From Euwallacea fornicatus (Eukaryota; Arthropoda; Insecta; Coleoptera; Curculionidae), in contig NC_089566.1 of the NCBI RefSeq assembly GCF_040115645.1, positions 496,001 through 560,000 of the forward strand: a DNA stretch of 64,000 bases, read 5' to 3'. A program made the position numbers and the translations under genes. Below, piece after piece: positions 1 through 12,088 of the stretch; positions within the stretch are counted from its first letter, which is position 1; every line of letters begins with the position of its first letter. The notes under the pieces are model-generated. The model did no database searches. It was not told the DNA's origin and worked only from the letters and a program-made list of their open reading frames with translations.

Positions 1-3000
1 ACTGCCATTAGCACCACCATACATGAAATGTATGTCGGTTACTTCCACGTTAGAGTAAATAGCCATAGAAAAGGAAAACTTATGAACTCACAGCAGTCAA
101 ATACTTTGTGTTTATACCCTGATAAGAAAAAGTAAGTTTTGCAAAATTTTAAAAAAGTTCAAAAAATAATAACTTTTGCTTGTGTCTACATAACAAATAA
201 GTAATTGAAAATAAATGTAAAAAAACTCATTATTTTGGTCCATACTTTTACCTCTAAACACTTTAGTATTTTTTAACACCCTGTATATTTATTTGTTTTT
301 ATCCTTTTTTTAGATCTTGCATTGATATTTTTTTCCACTTAGAGCTTCATTCAACTTTTAAATTTGGCATTCTATCAGTGCAATATTGGTTATGCTGGAT
401 TAATCACTGGCTAATTACATATGTAAGTGGACTAGTGCAATTACTGCAGTAACTTCCTTGATGACGTTAGTAATGATGTACTTAAATAAAACTTCTTGCG
501 TCCTTATTTTTCGAGGATCTTATTCATTAAATTCTCTTTCAGGACATTTCACGAAACGAAAATAAATCTATAATTGTTGATAACTATCCTCATTCAACTT
601 AAACTCATGAAATTAATTTGCATTCGGTATTGCAACTTGCAACAAAACTACGAATAATTTTCATTTTACTGTTCATTAAAAAAAAAATTATGAGTGAAAC
701 GAGTAGAAATTCTGATACTTTTTCTTGCTAGCCCGAACTTGCATTATTTGAAAACTTTGTATGAGTTGACCTGATCTTTCACGAGAGTTTCAAGAATTTT
801 CACTTACCTGAGATTGATTTTGGGGTTAACTTTCAGTAATTTTATTAGCTTTGAAGCGAAATTCTCGACATTTTACCCAATTGACGAGGAATGAATATAC
901 CATATGTTATACCCAGACTGTTATTCGAAGCACACTGCCTATTTAGTTAAACAAATGTTTATTTGAAACGTTATTTGCAACAATGAATGTAGAGAAATAA
1001 ATGAGTCATGAGTGTATTCTCCAATAAATAATTATCGATATTCTGCAATAGATAACATACATATTCTTGAAAAATATGATGTAATCGATCATTTCCGGCA
1101 GGAAAAACACCCGAATCATTCACTGGATATTAGAACAAAGGGTCATACCTTTTTCCGATATTGGGGGTGATAAATCCTCTAAAACGGAACTCTCTATGGA
1201 GCCCTGATGAAGCCTCAGTAATGCATTGAACAAAATATTACATCGATTCCAGAAAATTTTCTTTCCTTTCCTTTATACTTCCCATTCGGACTTTCCTTTG
1301 TGTTTTATTCCATTTAAGGATTTCGAGATAAAGTTGACCATCGTTGACAGGACTTTATTGAAATATATTTTCAAAGGATGTATTTGTAGGCGAACACTGA
1401 AGATATTAACACCCCTTCGTCAACCGATCTCTCAGTTTTACATATTTGACTGAGCACAATATATTTGATCGCAATATTTGAACGACCCTTTAAAATATGA
1501 AAAGGGTGCCTTTCCATAAGCGAAACTCTATTAAAACAAATTTTATCCCCTTGCGCCTTGGCTTCGCGTCCTTATCTACAACTTTAGGGTCAAATTATCC
1601 CTCTTATTTAGATGAGCTTTTTGGTCAATCTGAACCCCTTTCGTTGAACTATAGGGCTCTGAATGTGCCAAATCAACTTTGAATGAAATGTAAGGAAAAC
1701 ATTTATTGCCAAGTCTGCAAACGTAATCGAGCGTGCATGTAGAAATGGAAATACGATGTTGGACAATCTGAGGACAAGTGTTTCTATTTATTGGCTTTGT
1801 TAAGCATGTATCAGAAAACCATTCACATACGAGGGTAAGATCTGGAGAGGACGGCAGGCAGACATCACTTTTCTGGAAATACTCAAATTTTTCCCAACTT
1901 TGGTAAATGCGTCTCGGGTGTGCGCACTTCGTACGCATACATGCTTCATGGAGCTAACAAGGCAAAACATGTGTTACCGAGTTGCCGAACAACTTCTTTC
2001 CATGTTTATGCGAATGCCCGATTTCTTTTGTGAACTTGCCACCGAGTTTGTCTTACATTTGAATTTATTCCGAGTGCAGTTTTACATGTTTTTGAATAAA
2101 GTATCGAGAGCCAAATAGAATCGATTCATTGTTTCTATCTACACATCAGAAACTAATTCTAATCATTGTGTTTTAACAATTACCAGTGCTCGTAATAACA
2201 ACTATTATTGTGGTCTTTTATTCAAACGCGTGCCAGCTACACTCATTTGAACAAATCGGGCGGGGATTATGTTATTATGGGTCACTTTGTCGGTTTGAAT
2301 AAAGTTAAATAAACGTTTTAATAGCTTGAACATACGAACATTTTGAGGTTTTATTAAATAAACATAAATTGCGTACGCCCTTCCGGGAGAGCAAATTTAA
2401 ATTTGGCCCTTTATATGTCCGTTTGGTTTGGCAACCAACGCGAAGGGTTAAAACACAACGTTGAGTTTCAGTTTTTACAAAATGCCAGCAACACTAGCTA
2501 ACTGCGCGGCAACTAATTGCAAAATAAGGCCCTAAAACTAAACTAATTTCCCAACTTTGCCAGTAAAACGTCACATGCGGCCGCCATGTTGTACAACTCC
2601 TGCGAATCAGGAGCACCTTTTCCTAACGGGAGTTAACTGCTGAACTTTCGAAAAGTGCAAAAGTCTCACAAGGTCCCGCCACGACTATTTGTTTTAATGC
2701 AGCTTTGCTCGAAATGCAGATTTTGGAGCAGTTTATATCGGAGCACGACAGTATTGATGTTATATATAGTAGTGGCATGTAGTATATAGTAATTTACATA
2801 CTTAATAAGTATCAAATGTGGAGTTTTAGAAGCGCGCCCAATGTATGGCTGTGCGAGCTTCCGATAGAGTTCATAAATAGATGAGTCGCGTACTCTTTAC
2901 GTGAAATATAACACCCGTAACATAGTAAGGTACGACATAGTTATGTGTAACACGTGTGACATAAGTTCGCGTCAAGTAAAAACGTTAAACCGGTTCCGAC

Positions 3001-3266
3001 ATGGGGCACTTATGGCACATGAGCAGTTTACATTATTACAAAAGTAACGGAAGCGCCCAGTAAGGAAGTTGCACATTGCTACGTTCTTAGTTTCGTAAAT
3101 TCACAAACTTGGGTTTATTGCTGCACCTATAGCGTTATCGTACGTACGTTATGCCATGTCATATCGTGTTATATGTGTTAATGTTTGCCGCCCACGTGTG
3201 GTAAAGGGCCATTTTGAGGTGGTGAATGCGTGCGGTAATCACCTTTATACCACGCCAACAAAAATA
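1..3266. other. Gene-free AT-rich flank with one solo transposon end
   Basis: I see no gene here. The short open frames around 1226-2118 overlap on both strands, lack any recognisable domain and look like chance. A right-hand tip of the CAGGGTG family (AACACCCTG followed by TA) lies at 273-285 with no partner in the window, so it is a truncated repeat whose other end is lost. The stretch 2440-2700 is visibly richer in G+C than its surroundings. CACGTG E-box cores occur at 2951-2956 and 3193-3198. Nothing else is assignable. Confidence 0.5.
2941..2964. promoter_or_regulatory. Imperfect palindrome around a CACGTG core
   Basis: The 24 bases read roughly the same on both strands (TTATGT at the left, ACATAA at the right) and are centred near CACGTG at 2951-2956. 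CACGTG is the classic E-box bound by bHLH factors. A second CACGTG lies at 3193-3198. There is no gene beside it, so a regulatory role is only a possibility; chance is a real alternative. Confidence 0.15.
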
Positions 3267-3268
3267 TA

Positions 3269-4057
3269 CAAGGTGTTTCCTAACTACGTGTAAAAAATTT
3301 AAAGGCGTAATCCTCGACTGATTTTTAGTCAAAAATGTCTAATAAACATGTGTCCGCAAATGCCTTGTTACCAAGATACAGGGTGTTGAAATGTGACAAG
3401 AAAAAGAGATTTTATTTCCAAAATGACTCAATTTGGGTGTTTGCATTTTAGAAAAGACAATTCCGGGGGTTCCGGTGTTTTCTCCAATACGTCTTAAGAT
3501 TTCTTCCTCCACTTCTGGTGTTCGACGTGTTATTGGCTTTCCTCCTCCTGGAGTTTTCATAAGAGATCCTGTATCACAAAGACGTTGAAAGAGGTTTTTA
3601 AAGGTTTGGTGGTTGGGAGCTTGGTGGTTTGGAAACCTTTCCATGTAAATGCGCCTCGCTGCCAAACACTTACCATCAGCAACGCCGTAAACAAAAACCA
3701 TATTGGCCATTTCTTGATTAGTGTAATTAGGCATTTGGAAAATTTTCAAAACTGAGGTATAATCTGATTTTTGGGACACAGAACTAAATTCTTTCACTTT
3801 AGAGAGTGAAACACCAAAATAACACTGACTATCTTGTTTATAGTAGTGGAAGTAGCAAAAAAAACTAACAATAAACAAGTTAGTAAATACCACCAAACCT
3901 TTAGAAACCTTTAAAACCTTTTTCAACGTCTTTCAGTCAACACCCTGTATCTTGGAAACAAGGCATTTGCGGATATATGTTTATTAGACATTTTTGACTC
4001 AAAATCATTCGAGAATTACGCCTTTAAATTTTTTACACGTAGTTAGGAAACACCCTG
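3269..4057 (-). mobile_element. Internally deleted DUF4817-type DNA transposon
   Basis: The element is bounded by TA on both sides (3267-3268 and 4058-4059). The left tip is CAAGGTGTTTCC and the right tip, reversed, is CAGGGTGTTTCC. The terminal inverted repeats run about 120 bp. Each contains a second copy of the tip motif (ATACAGGGTGTTG) starting 110 bp in, at 3379 on the left and ending at 3947 on the right. The interior encodes only the N-terminal part of a transposase on the minus strand, so the element is a deletion derivative that could move only with help. Its right TA abuts the TA of the next element. Confidence 0.85.
3339..3734 (-). pseudogene. Transposase N-terminus, DUF4817 helix-turn-helix, DDE domain deleted
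   Basis: The open frame runs from 3926, but the likely start is the internal Met at 3734, directly before the family-typical opening (PNYTNQEMANMVFVYG). Residues 3-60 from that Met match the DUF4817 DNA-binding region, with ARRIYMERFPN and FQRLCDTGS as landmarks. A following segment RTPEVEEEILRRI fits the linker of this transposase class. After about residue 100 the frame runs into the left terminal repeat and ends, so the whole DDE catalytic domain is missing. The family (from established knowledge) is the Tc1/mariner-superfamily transposase common in insects. As built it could at most bind DNA. Confidence 0.75.
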
Positions 4058-4061
4058 TATA

Positions 4062-4683
4062 CAGGGTGAGTCGGGAGGATCGTGCCAAACTTCAGGAGCG
4101 TGTTGTACATGAAAAATAAATGTAAAAAACTCAAATGTTGTTATCCGATTTTCGTTTGTTTACAAGTTATAGCGCAAATAAAATTAAAACATAAAATTTA
4201 AAAAAATTATAAATTTCATAAGAAATTCCATAAATTGACGTTTGGATATCATAGTAAATGTTCAAAAATATTGCCATTAACTTCTAAACATTTTCGGCTT
4301 CGACTATGAAGAGCATTCGTTGCGCTCCTGATGGTTTCATGTCTTTCTTTAATGGCAGCTGCAGCATTTCTAATACGTTGAATTAGTACATCTTGAGTGT
4401 CCACTTTTACTCTGTACACTTCAGTTTTAAACCAACCCCACAAACAATAGTCTAGTGGTGTGAGGTCTGGAGACCTTGGAGGCCAACTAATAGGGCCACC
4501 ACGACCAATCCAACGTCCAGGAAAGGTACGTTTATGGTAAATAGAATCTTAGTTAAAAAATTTTATTTACGCTATAACTTGAAAACAAACGAAAATCGGA
4601 TAACAACATTTGAGTTTTTTTACATTTATTTTTCATGTACAACACGCTCCTGAAGTTTGGCACGATCCTCCCGACTCACCCTG
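4062..4683 (-). mobile_element. Internally deleted DUF4817-type transposon, copy 1
   Basis: The 622-bp element has CAGGGTGAGTCGGGAGG tips, TA on both sides (4060-4061 and 4684-4685) and terminal repeats over 100 bp long. Only the C-terminal end of a transposase remains inside, on the minus strand. A second copy in opposite orientation lies at 37604-38223 and is nearly identical in the shared parts. The two deletions have different breakpoints: this copy keeps a few extra codons upstream (TFPG) but has a shorter terminal repeat on that side. The element lies directly against the preceding one with only TATA between them. Confidence 0.85.
4249..4527 (-). pseudogene. Transposase C-terminus of the 4062-4683 element
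   Basis: Reading the minus strand from 4527 gives TFPGRWIGRGGP, then WPPRSPDLTPLDYCLWGWF, then about 60 residues ending NIFEHLL and a stop at 4249. The SPDLTPLDY block holds the third catalytic aspartate of the DDE triad in this class of Tc1/mariner-superfamily transposases; the first two aspartates and the whole DNA-binding region are deleted. The open reading frame is uninterrupted across the remaining 90 or so codons. The homologous frame at 37769-38035 is also open and differs at only a few residues. Confidence 0.8.
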
Positions 4684-4685
4684 TA

Positions 4686-7600
4686 TATATATTTTTTTAA
4701 TATTAGGATCAGCAAAGTTTGTACATTTGCTAGAAATTCACTAGCCAAAGCGGTCCAAATATTCAAGTCTGCGTATCGTTTACGAAAACCCTTCTGAAGG
4801 AGACACTCGGTTTTTGAACAAATATACGTAGGAAAATGATTTTTAAAATTAGGCAGTAAAATAATTTCTTCCCTACAACAAGAGAACCAATACGAACGAT
4901 GGAGAGAAGTGGAAAACGTAACAATAAAGCGGTAGAAAAATAAACCGGGTCAAACTCCAACGCGTTATTGATGAAAACGGATCCCTGAATTATTTGTTAC
5001 GTATATTTGTATTTTCTTGTTTCACCGTTACCAAAGCACATTTAGTTGATTTTAAAAGTCGTTTTTTCCTGAAATGCTTCTCTAAGGGGATCACTTATGG
5101 TCTGAACCGCAAAAAAGCTTTAAAAATAGATTTCATATTTCCCAGCCTTCATCAGCGAAAATCCCTCATCGTTAATTAAAATATTCCGGGGCTTATTAAA
5201 ACTTTTTGTTAATGGAAGTTGGTAGGTCTGGTTTAAAATAATGGTCTGGTTTTTGGACATGGCATTAACCCAGTCGAACAGAAAATGGAAATTTATGCTC
5301 CCAGCGAGAGGCCGTTTTTCCTGCCAAATTTCTTTATTAAATTATCTGCCTGAAACCTTTTTCGGACAGAGTTTAAGGGTTAATTATTCTTAATTTATCT
5401 GGAAATGCTCAGTTTAAGAAAATTTAGTGAATTGTTTGGGTAGCTTTACTCAATTTCGCCGCAGTCAATAAATTGATCTAACGCTCGCCACAAGATCAAA
5501 AGCGAAAAATCGCCGAAAATAGGAATAATAATTGTCATTATTGTTTAATATGTGGGAAAAGGGGATGTTCGTATGTTTTTTTTTAACAATTTTTGAGTTC
5601 CAATTACCATAATATTTAAAAGGAAAATCGCTCCGACTTTTTTAATGGAGGAAGCAAAAAGTGGAATTTTTAGCTGTTTTACTTTTGGCCATTGCCCATG
5701 AAACACGATTGTGTAAAACGCATTAAAACAGTGTTCCCGCGAAATGCAAAAGTCTCTAAGTGAATAAGTTTGCCGAAGTTTTCATTTTCTTAAAAAGTTT
5801 ATGAAATCGTTGGAATATTCCTCGGTGCCAGTCGTGCGAATCTGTTAAAGGAATCCTGCTAAAGTTAATATTTACGTTGGGACTTTATTATAACTTTAAA
5901 ATGATTTCGTTTAGTTTTGTTTCCTTTGCAAAATATATTCATAGAGTTAATAAGCCATTTGAAATTTTATTTAAAGTTTGAAGTCCAGAAGTTGAGCTTA
6001 TCGACAAATCAAAATTTAATAAGTACGAAGAAACGATTTTGTAATCGAAACCGACGACTTAGCAAATTTAATTTTGAAGCAAATTCCGAATGAAGAGCAG
6101 ACACCTTTCATAACTCAGTATTGTAGTTCTGAAAATGTAGCAAAATTTGTGTCATTTTCTTTTTTCTTTCATTTTATCAACGTACGAGAAAAATTTAAAT
6201 AAATCTTCAACGAAACTGACTCAGAAATGCTGATTCTTCTTTGGAAAATTACGCATTTCCCAACAGTTTTGCATAAAAAGCTATTGTGGAAGAAAATAAA
6301 TACAATAATATATAAGTCAAAACAATTATTATATAAATTTTGATGTTATAGTAAAATGACCATTATAGGAATAAAAATGAAAAATCGAAAAAAGAAGAGC
6401 AATGGTGTCGAGGGATACAGTTTCCACTCAATTAATTTCAGTACTATTAAGAAAATTTCCTTCCTGATTGGTACTCTATATATTACTGATTGGTACCATA
6501 ATAATAACTCATAAACCAAAGAAAATTACTTCAGATGGAGAACGTCCGTTCAGTTCAGATTGGTTCAGGTTAGTCGGATGGTAATAATTTTATTCTTCGC
6601 TGCAACAATGGTATCGAGAAGGTGTGATGATTTTTTAAAGTCTGCTTACTGCTTTGATGGTCTTTCCTTCTACTAGTCTATAATGTAAGATGTGACATTA
6701 ATGGTTGCGATCGGATATGGACAACGCCCATTTCAAAAATAGTCCTTATTGGTTGAGAGAAATCCGTACGAGAGTCAACGGTACTTAGCCTCCGACTAAC
6801 GCCCAAGTTAATTCGGGTTAGCTCAGATTGTTATTGTTGAAAACGAAAACGGCTAAATCAGGTTCCCATTTATTGAATGTATTTCGGTATTCTAGATACA
6901 AATTGAAAGCTTATGAGTGATCTGATTTCAATAGAAAGTGTTAAAGAAATTGCCTTAATGAAACAAATCGTTCGAGTACCTCTTCTCATAAAGTATATTG
7001 CTTTCTGGTTAATTAGGTAGCTGCAACGATTAGTTCCTTCTCTGGTTCTACAGCGTGTTGATAAGCCGCGACTTACATATTCTTCTGACTTCATATAAAA
7101 CCCCTATTGTTTCACTTCTACTTCGCTCATTAGGTTACAAAAGAACTTATAGTACTCAATGCCAGTGATGTATGCATTTGCCGATGTTATAATCATGTGT
7201 GGAAGGTCACAATGTACAAGAATTACTTAGTGTACTTTTCGATACATTTTTGATCATTTTAAATCTATACCATCGAAAAATCCATTTACAAATAAGTGTT
7301 TTTTCAAAAATGCATACTTTGGAGTGTTAAAAAAAAATTTCAAAAATCATAGCGGTTAAGGGCATTTCATCTGCATAATTACGCTACTGATCTAATTGAC
7401 TACACCTTTCCCTGTTTAGCTAAATTTGTATATTTGTAATACATAATTTCCAAAATCCCAACGCCTGTGAAGCAAATTTTGGGCACACTGTATGTAATTT
7501 ATATTTACGTGAACAAAGGAATAGATTACCAACTACTATAGGGGTGTACAAACTTACAGTTTTTTAATCGACTTTTATCACACCTCCTAACGATTCATCA

Positions 7601-7690
7601 ATCTAGATAGGCTAAGCGAAAAAGTTAAAATATCAAAGGATGATGTAAGCAACCTCTTAAAATCTATATTGTATCCATTTAACAACGTCA
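4686..7690. other. Gene-free AT-rich interval, one solo transposon tip
   Basis: No coding sequence or terminal-repeat pair is recognisable over these 3 kb. Near its end (7484-7492) GGGCACACTG followed by TA looks like a decayed right-hand tip of the CAGGGTG-type elements, without a partner. Open frames at 4763-5179 and 6870-7094 have no family features. Confidence 0.45.
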
Positions 7691-7699
7691 AAACCAGCT

Positions 7700-8705
7700 A
7701 CGGTCGATATTTTGGTAGTTATAGAAGGTATGTCTGGATCCTGTACTCTATTATATCCTAGTGATATTCCAAGTCTTGAACAAGAAACAATAGCAGCACT
7801 TACTGATGACACTGCAGTCATTGCTGTGGGAAGAGATCGTGAAGAGGCTGCTGGAAAACTCCAAACCTCTATCAATAAAATTTGACATCTGGGTTAAAAC
7901 CTGGCGGATCAAGTTAAATGAAAATAAGTTTGTACATGTAGACTTTACCAATAAACAAAAGTAACATCTACCCATCCGGATAAACAAAACCCAGATCCCC
8001 CATGCTGACTCAGCAAAGTATCTGGGAATGACATCAGACACGAGACTCAGCTGGAAAGTTCATGTCAAAAAGAAACGTGAAGAACTGGGCATCAAACTAA
8101 AAAAAATGCACTGGCTGCTTGGAAGAAATTCCAAGTTATCCACATACAACAAACTGTTGTTATACAAACAAATACTGAAACCTGTTTGGACCTGCGGTAT
8201 TCAACTCGGGGGTTGTGCCAGCAAGAGCAACATACAAGTGATCCAACGATTTCAGAATAAAGCACTAAAGAACATCGCTGATGCACCTTGGTACTGCCGA
8301 AACAGAGACATCTATCGGAACCTTCAAATGGAGACTGTTGATCAAACCATCACCAAAGTTGCCAGTAGCCACGAACAAAGGTTACTTAACCATGTGAATG
8401 TCGAGGCCATCCGGCTCTTAGACCACACATAGTAAAAAGACTCAAGAGAGCCAAACCTTTCGAGTTAGTGAAATAGTGATAGAGAAAAGCAGATTATTGT
8501 GCGGTATTTGTGCTATATGCTAAGTTTAGTGTGGTAAACTTGTTAGATCTTAAGGCAAATTAGTGAGTAAGACCTTCGTTTTAATCATCACGTAATAATT
8601 TAAGTTAGAACAAAATTGTTCATTGATCTATTTAAAAGATCAGATCATATAGGTTTAAAGGATCTTGTAAAGAGTATCTTTTAATAACAAAATTAAAAAA
8701 AAGAA
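7700..8705 (+). mobile_element. 5'-truncated Jockey-like non-LTR retrotransposon
   Basis: The fragment carries the C-terminal half of a reverse transcriptase and ends in an A-rich run around 8690-8705, as expected of a non-LTR 3' tail. The 5' part of the element (ORF1, endonuclease and N-terminal RT) is absent, the usual result of incomplete target-primed reverse transcription. I could not find a convincing target-site duplication. It abuts the left end of the 8750-11064 transposon. Confidence 0.75.
7740..8460 (+). pseudogene. Jockey-type reverse transcriptase, C-terminal fragment
   Basis: A well preserved block at 8028-8432 reads SDTRLSWKVHVKKK, then a run with YNKLLLYKQILKPVWTCGIQLG and FQNKALKNIADAPWY. 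These are signature segments of the region after the RT palm and thumb in Jockey-clade elements. Upstream, 7740-7900 gives LLYPSDIPSLEQETIA followed by TDDTAVIAVGRD, which aligns with the RT core; the usual ADDT catalytic motif reads TDDT here, so one residue before the catalytic aspartate pair has changed. Stops and a frame change separate 7890 from 8020. The reading stops at 8430, where family members usually continue a little further. Not functional. Confidence 0.75.
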
Positions 8706-9379
8706 AGTATGTAAGTATGCAAAAACACCACATTTATTTTATTATTAAACGAGACGCTCTGTAAGTCGGTTTTCTATTAAATTACATACACCTCCTAGCG
8801 GGGATGTATACAACCTCTAAAATTTTGAAGACGCCCGGGGTAAGGGGGGGGGGGGGGTGAGTTATAACTCGTTTGAAAGGTCTTTTCATTACCTTTTTAT
8901 ATGTACTTTTTTTCCATTAACAAGTTTTCGAAAAATCTTGTCTAAACCGTAATCAAGTTTAGCTATTAATTGTACGATGCAAAAATTGTTTATTCATGTT
9001 TTAAGTGTTCAAGATCCTGTACATTATTTTCTATATAGTAATAAAATGTGTTTTCAAACTCTATTCATATATTCACAAAAATTTCTACTTGAATGTCCCT
9101 ACACGTAGCTATAGTTCTTCTCCGTAATTCTTCCACACCTTAAGGCTGGGTTTTATAAACAGCAGATAATTAGTTTAGTTCTAATTTGCTTATTTGCATT
9201 CGTAACTGTATTTATTTAAATATTCTATTTACAGAAAAAAAAACTACTCGATTGAAAATGGACTATGGAATTCCTGAGTTCTTTATTAAATTACTAGATA
9301 TTTATTATTGAAAATTTTGTTTTATGAGTTAAAAGTTGTATTTATAAGGTTATTTACAAAAATAATATATGCGCTTTAA

Positions 9380-9700
9380 CAAAGGATAAATAATTTCAAT
9401 CTATGGAGAATGTGAAACATGCGTAAAATGAACTGCAAGAATTTTTAATGAGAGGGGTCCTAATACTAATTTGAAATTTAAATACGTACTGGAATTAGTT
9501 GCTAAGTTTACTGAAACTGGTTCCATGGTCAACAAAAAAAGAGTTCATATGTGTGTTTTGAACGGAGCAGGTCAAATTCAAGTTTTCGGCTTTTTCGTTG
9601 CCGAACCGGTCAACATCATTCGTATTCTGGCACATAAGTAAGGAAGCCTCACAAAACAGTAAGAAAAACGCTGAAGTTAAATAAATTCCATCCATGGAAA
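9380..9700 (+). pseudogene. Transposase N-terminal half (DUF4817 region), decayed
   Basis: Reading from about 9400 gives YGECETCVK, a stop, then TARIFNERGPNTNLKFKY and ELVAKFTETGS, followed by VAEPVNIIRIL. These match, in order, the helix-turn-helix and linker of the DUF4817 transposases (family pattern YGEC...ARxFNERxPN...KFxETGS). The frame is broken by at least one stop and then by the nested MITE at 9789. It belongs to the same gene as the 10250-10838 piece. Confidence 0.6.
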
Positions 9701-9788
9701 CTGAAAATTTATCAACAACTTTTCGACGACGATTTTGAGAAAATTCAATTTTGTGAAACGACAGATTTTGTAAATTACAATAGAAATA

Positions 9789-10176
9789 CACTGGCGAGCA
9801 TAAAATTCGGGTCACTTCGAAATTTTCAAATATAAATGTATTGAAAGAGAAGTGATATTTTTCGCTGGCATACCGGCATTGCTTCATGAAATTTCGGATC
9901 ATTGAGAAAATGTTTACAGTTCTGCATGGTTCTACCATGAAAAAAAAAAGATTGATAAAATACCTTCAATATCAAAATCTTATAGTGCTTGGGTAATGGA
10001 CACCGGTACAATACATCAGTTATATGGGTACAGGATCGTGTTTTTTTTACTATTTACCCTTAACAAGGTTAAAGAACCTCAGAATCGATAAAGGCTATCC
10101 TTTTTTATTTTTTTGGAAGTTAGGTAGGCAAAAATATGGAATATACTAAAGTGACCCGAATTTTATGCTCGCCAGT
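9789..10176. repeat. Short MITE with Tc1-like tips
   Basis: Perfectly facing 26-27-bp tips (CTGGCGAGCATAAAATTCGG... ending GTCACTT) lie at 9791-9817 and 10150-10175, with TA immediately to the right. There is no coding sequence inside. It sits in the middle of the decayed transposase gene of the 8750-11064 element and so is the younger of the two. The mobilising transposase is probably a Tc1-like enzyme, judged from the tip style only. Confidence 0.7.
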
Positions 10177-10249
10177 ATATTTTACAAAATATTCGCTTTA
10201 CTGATAAGTGCAAGCTTTTTCTTAACGGACATGTTAACAACATCAAAAT

Positions 10250-10838
10250 TATCGATACCGAAGTGATGAAAATCACCCATTATTTAGAAAAGGTAATATA
10301 CAGTGTCTACAAAAATGTAAATTTTTGAGCTGGTATTTTTGGGAATGCTGGTACTGCTACTTTACTCATAGAGCAAAACTTATCTGGTGAGCTTTTTTAA
10401 ATCCGCTTGAACAGCCAATAGATTAATTTATTATAACGAATTTAGAAAATCAAGTTTACGCAGTTGGTAATAGCGTTTCACGACAAGATTTTCTTCATTT
10501 TCAACAAGATTGAGCTGCACTACACTATAATCTTTCTGTTAGGCAGTGGTTACAATATAGGTTTCCTCATAAATAGATTTGTCGAAAAGGACTAATTGAG
10601 TGGTTACTGCGACAGCCCAATTTAACACCTCTGGATTTTTTTTTCTCTGGGGTATCTTAAATCTATTGTTTCTAAAACCTAGCTTCAAGATTTGGAAGAA
10701 TTTGCAGAGAAGAAATACAGCTGCGTGTAGGGAAATTCAAGTAAATGCTCTCTTGAACGCTAAAGTGGAGTTTGAAAACAGACTTAATTACTGTTTAGAA
10801 AATAATTTACAATATTTTAAACACTTAAAATATGAATA
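10250..10838 (+). pseudogene. Transposase catalytic half (DDE), decayed
   Basis: In order along the strand: a VNxWAGIFGN-like segment at 10317-10350 with a stop in the middle, LLIEQNLSGEL, then QQD followed by a stop where the second catalytic aspartate region lies (10500-10525), AALHYNLSVRQWLQYRFPHK, and finally PNLTPLDFFF with LWGIL containing the third aspartate. It ends in a C-terminal tail finishing FKHLKYE and a stop at 10838. Several stops and at least one frame change make it non-functional. It is the second half of the gene that begins near 9380. Confidence 0.65.
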
Positions 10839-11064
10839 AACAATTTTTTTACTATTTAATTAATACTGAAGTTTGTTTGCGCTTTGGACATGATTTTTCG
10901 AAAACTTGTCAACAAAAAAGAGATTCATTTTAAAAGGCAATTGAAAGACCTTTCAAACGAGGTATAACTTAACCCCCTTCCCATTTAAGATTTTGGTGGT
11001 TGTTTCCAGCCCTACTAAAATGTGCATGCAATTCAACAGAAAACCGACTTAAAGAATGTCCCCC

Positions 11065-12016
11065 ATAAAAATGATTTCGAGGTGTTTTTGCGTATTTTCT
11101 ATAGTCACCGAAATATCAAAGGTGATTCGTTTTCAAATTAACACACTGTATATATGTACAGCTTTTGATCATATACGTCAAACTCGAACCTAGCAATGCG
11201 ACATCTGAAGAGAATCATATGTATTATATGTATGTAGGTGTGTAGTTCACCCATGCGTTAAGCGATCACGATTATTATTCGTCCATTAATAGATCTGTTA
11301 ACTACAATATTGTTTGGGTGATTACAGACATTAATCATGGTTCTTAAAGAAAATTTTATTATGAACATGAGCGTCCATTTTGGGTTCGAAAAGACATATT
11401 TACTAACAAAAACTATCTTACCTTATATGAAATTTAATGTGGAGTTTCAAAAAGTCGTTTTTTGAGTGTTAAGAAGTGGAAAATGTGACATTTATATTAA
11501 AAAAATTCGTGTTTCGACGATATTTATTAAAATTCTTATATTTCGAAGAACAGCCACTCTTAAGTCGTCATTCTGGCTGCATTTAACTACATTATTATAT
11601 TATATATATATTATACAAAGAGGTAAGCCAATCGGTCAATCACAGATTCTCTGAGGAAAAAGAATGAGACTTTTATTATCCCATTTTTCATTTTGGAGTC
11701 CTGTGCTCGTTAAACAGGATGTCAAAGTTGTAACTTTAAAAATGTTTTTATTTAATAAGTCAAGTGTTTCTCAAAGAATTAGTTCCATATTTGGTAAACA
11801 TATTTAACTCAAGAAGTTCCATATTATAAAAAAAGAAATCTATCATTAATTCACAGTTAACAAAACTAAGGGGCTAAGGTACGTTTTGTATTCTCCCCCC
11901 TCCCCCTCCTCCCCCCAGATTCGTTTGGTTCTTCGCTAATGGCTTCCTATCAAAATTTATTTAAAACAACATTCAGCAACCAACCAGAGAACACCGTTCT
12001 AGGACATTCTGTATTT

Positions 12017-12024
<8 letters not shown>
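11065..12024. other. Gene-free interval with solo tips and a C-rich tract
   Basis: A solo right-hand tip (AACACACTG then TA) ends at 11148. A strongly C-rich stretch lies near 11895-11918. Facing but weak matches CAGGATGTC (about 11718) and GGACATTCTG (about 12002) may mark a small decayed MITE of 290 bp; I am not confident in it. No gene is visible. Confidence 0.35.

Positions 12025-12074
<50 letters not shown>
12025..12074. repeat. (TA)n microsatellite
   Basis: About 25 uninterrupted TA units lie immediately upstream of the mariner end at 12089. A TA-target transposon landing in a TA repeat is expected. Confidence 0.95.
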
Positions 12075-12075
<1 letters not shown>

Positions 12076-12088
12076 TATATAATATATA

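Larger units (their letters stand above)
8750..11064 (+). mobile_element. Decayed full-size DUF4817-type transposon with a nested MITE
   Basis: Inverted repeats of about 200 bp face each other at 8750-8955 and 10865-11064. Shared blocks include AAGTCGGTTTTCTRTT near the tips and GTTTTCGAAAAAT at the inner edge. The sequence between them encodes a degraded transposase in two pieces on the plus strand. A MITE with unrelated ends (9789-10176) interrupts it. The exact outer tips are uncertain because both ends have decayed. A poly-G run near 8845 sits inside the left repeat. Confidence 0.7.

Noticed and set aside
1226..2118. Cluster of short open frames as a host gene
   Set aside because: The frames overlap on both strands, are 60-120 codons, show no domain or splice structure and fit chance in AT-rich DNA.
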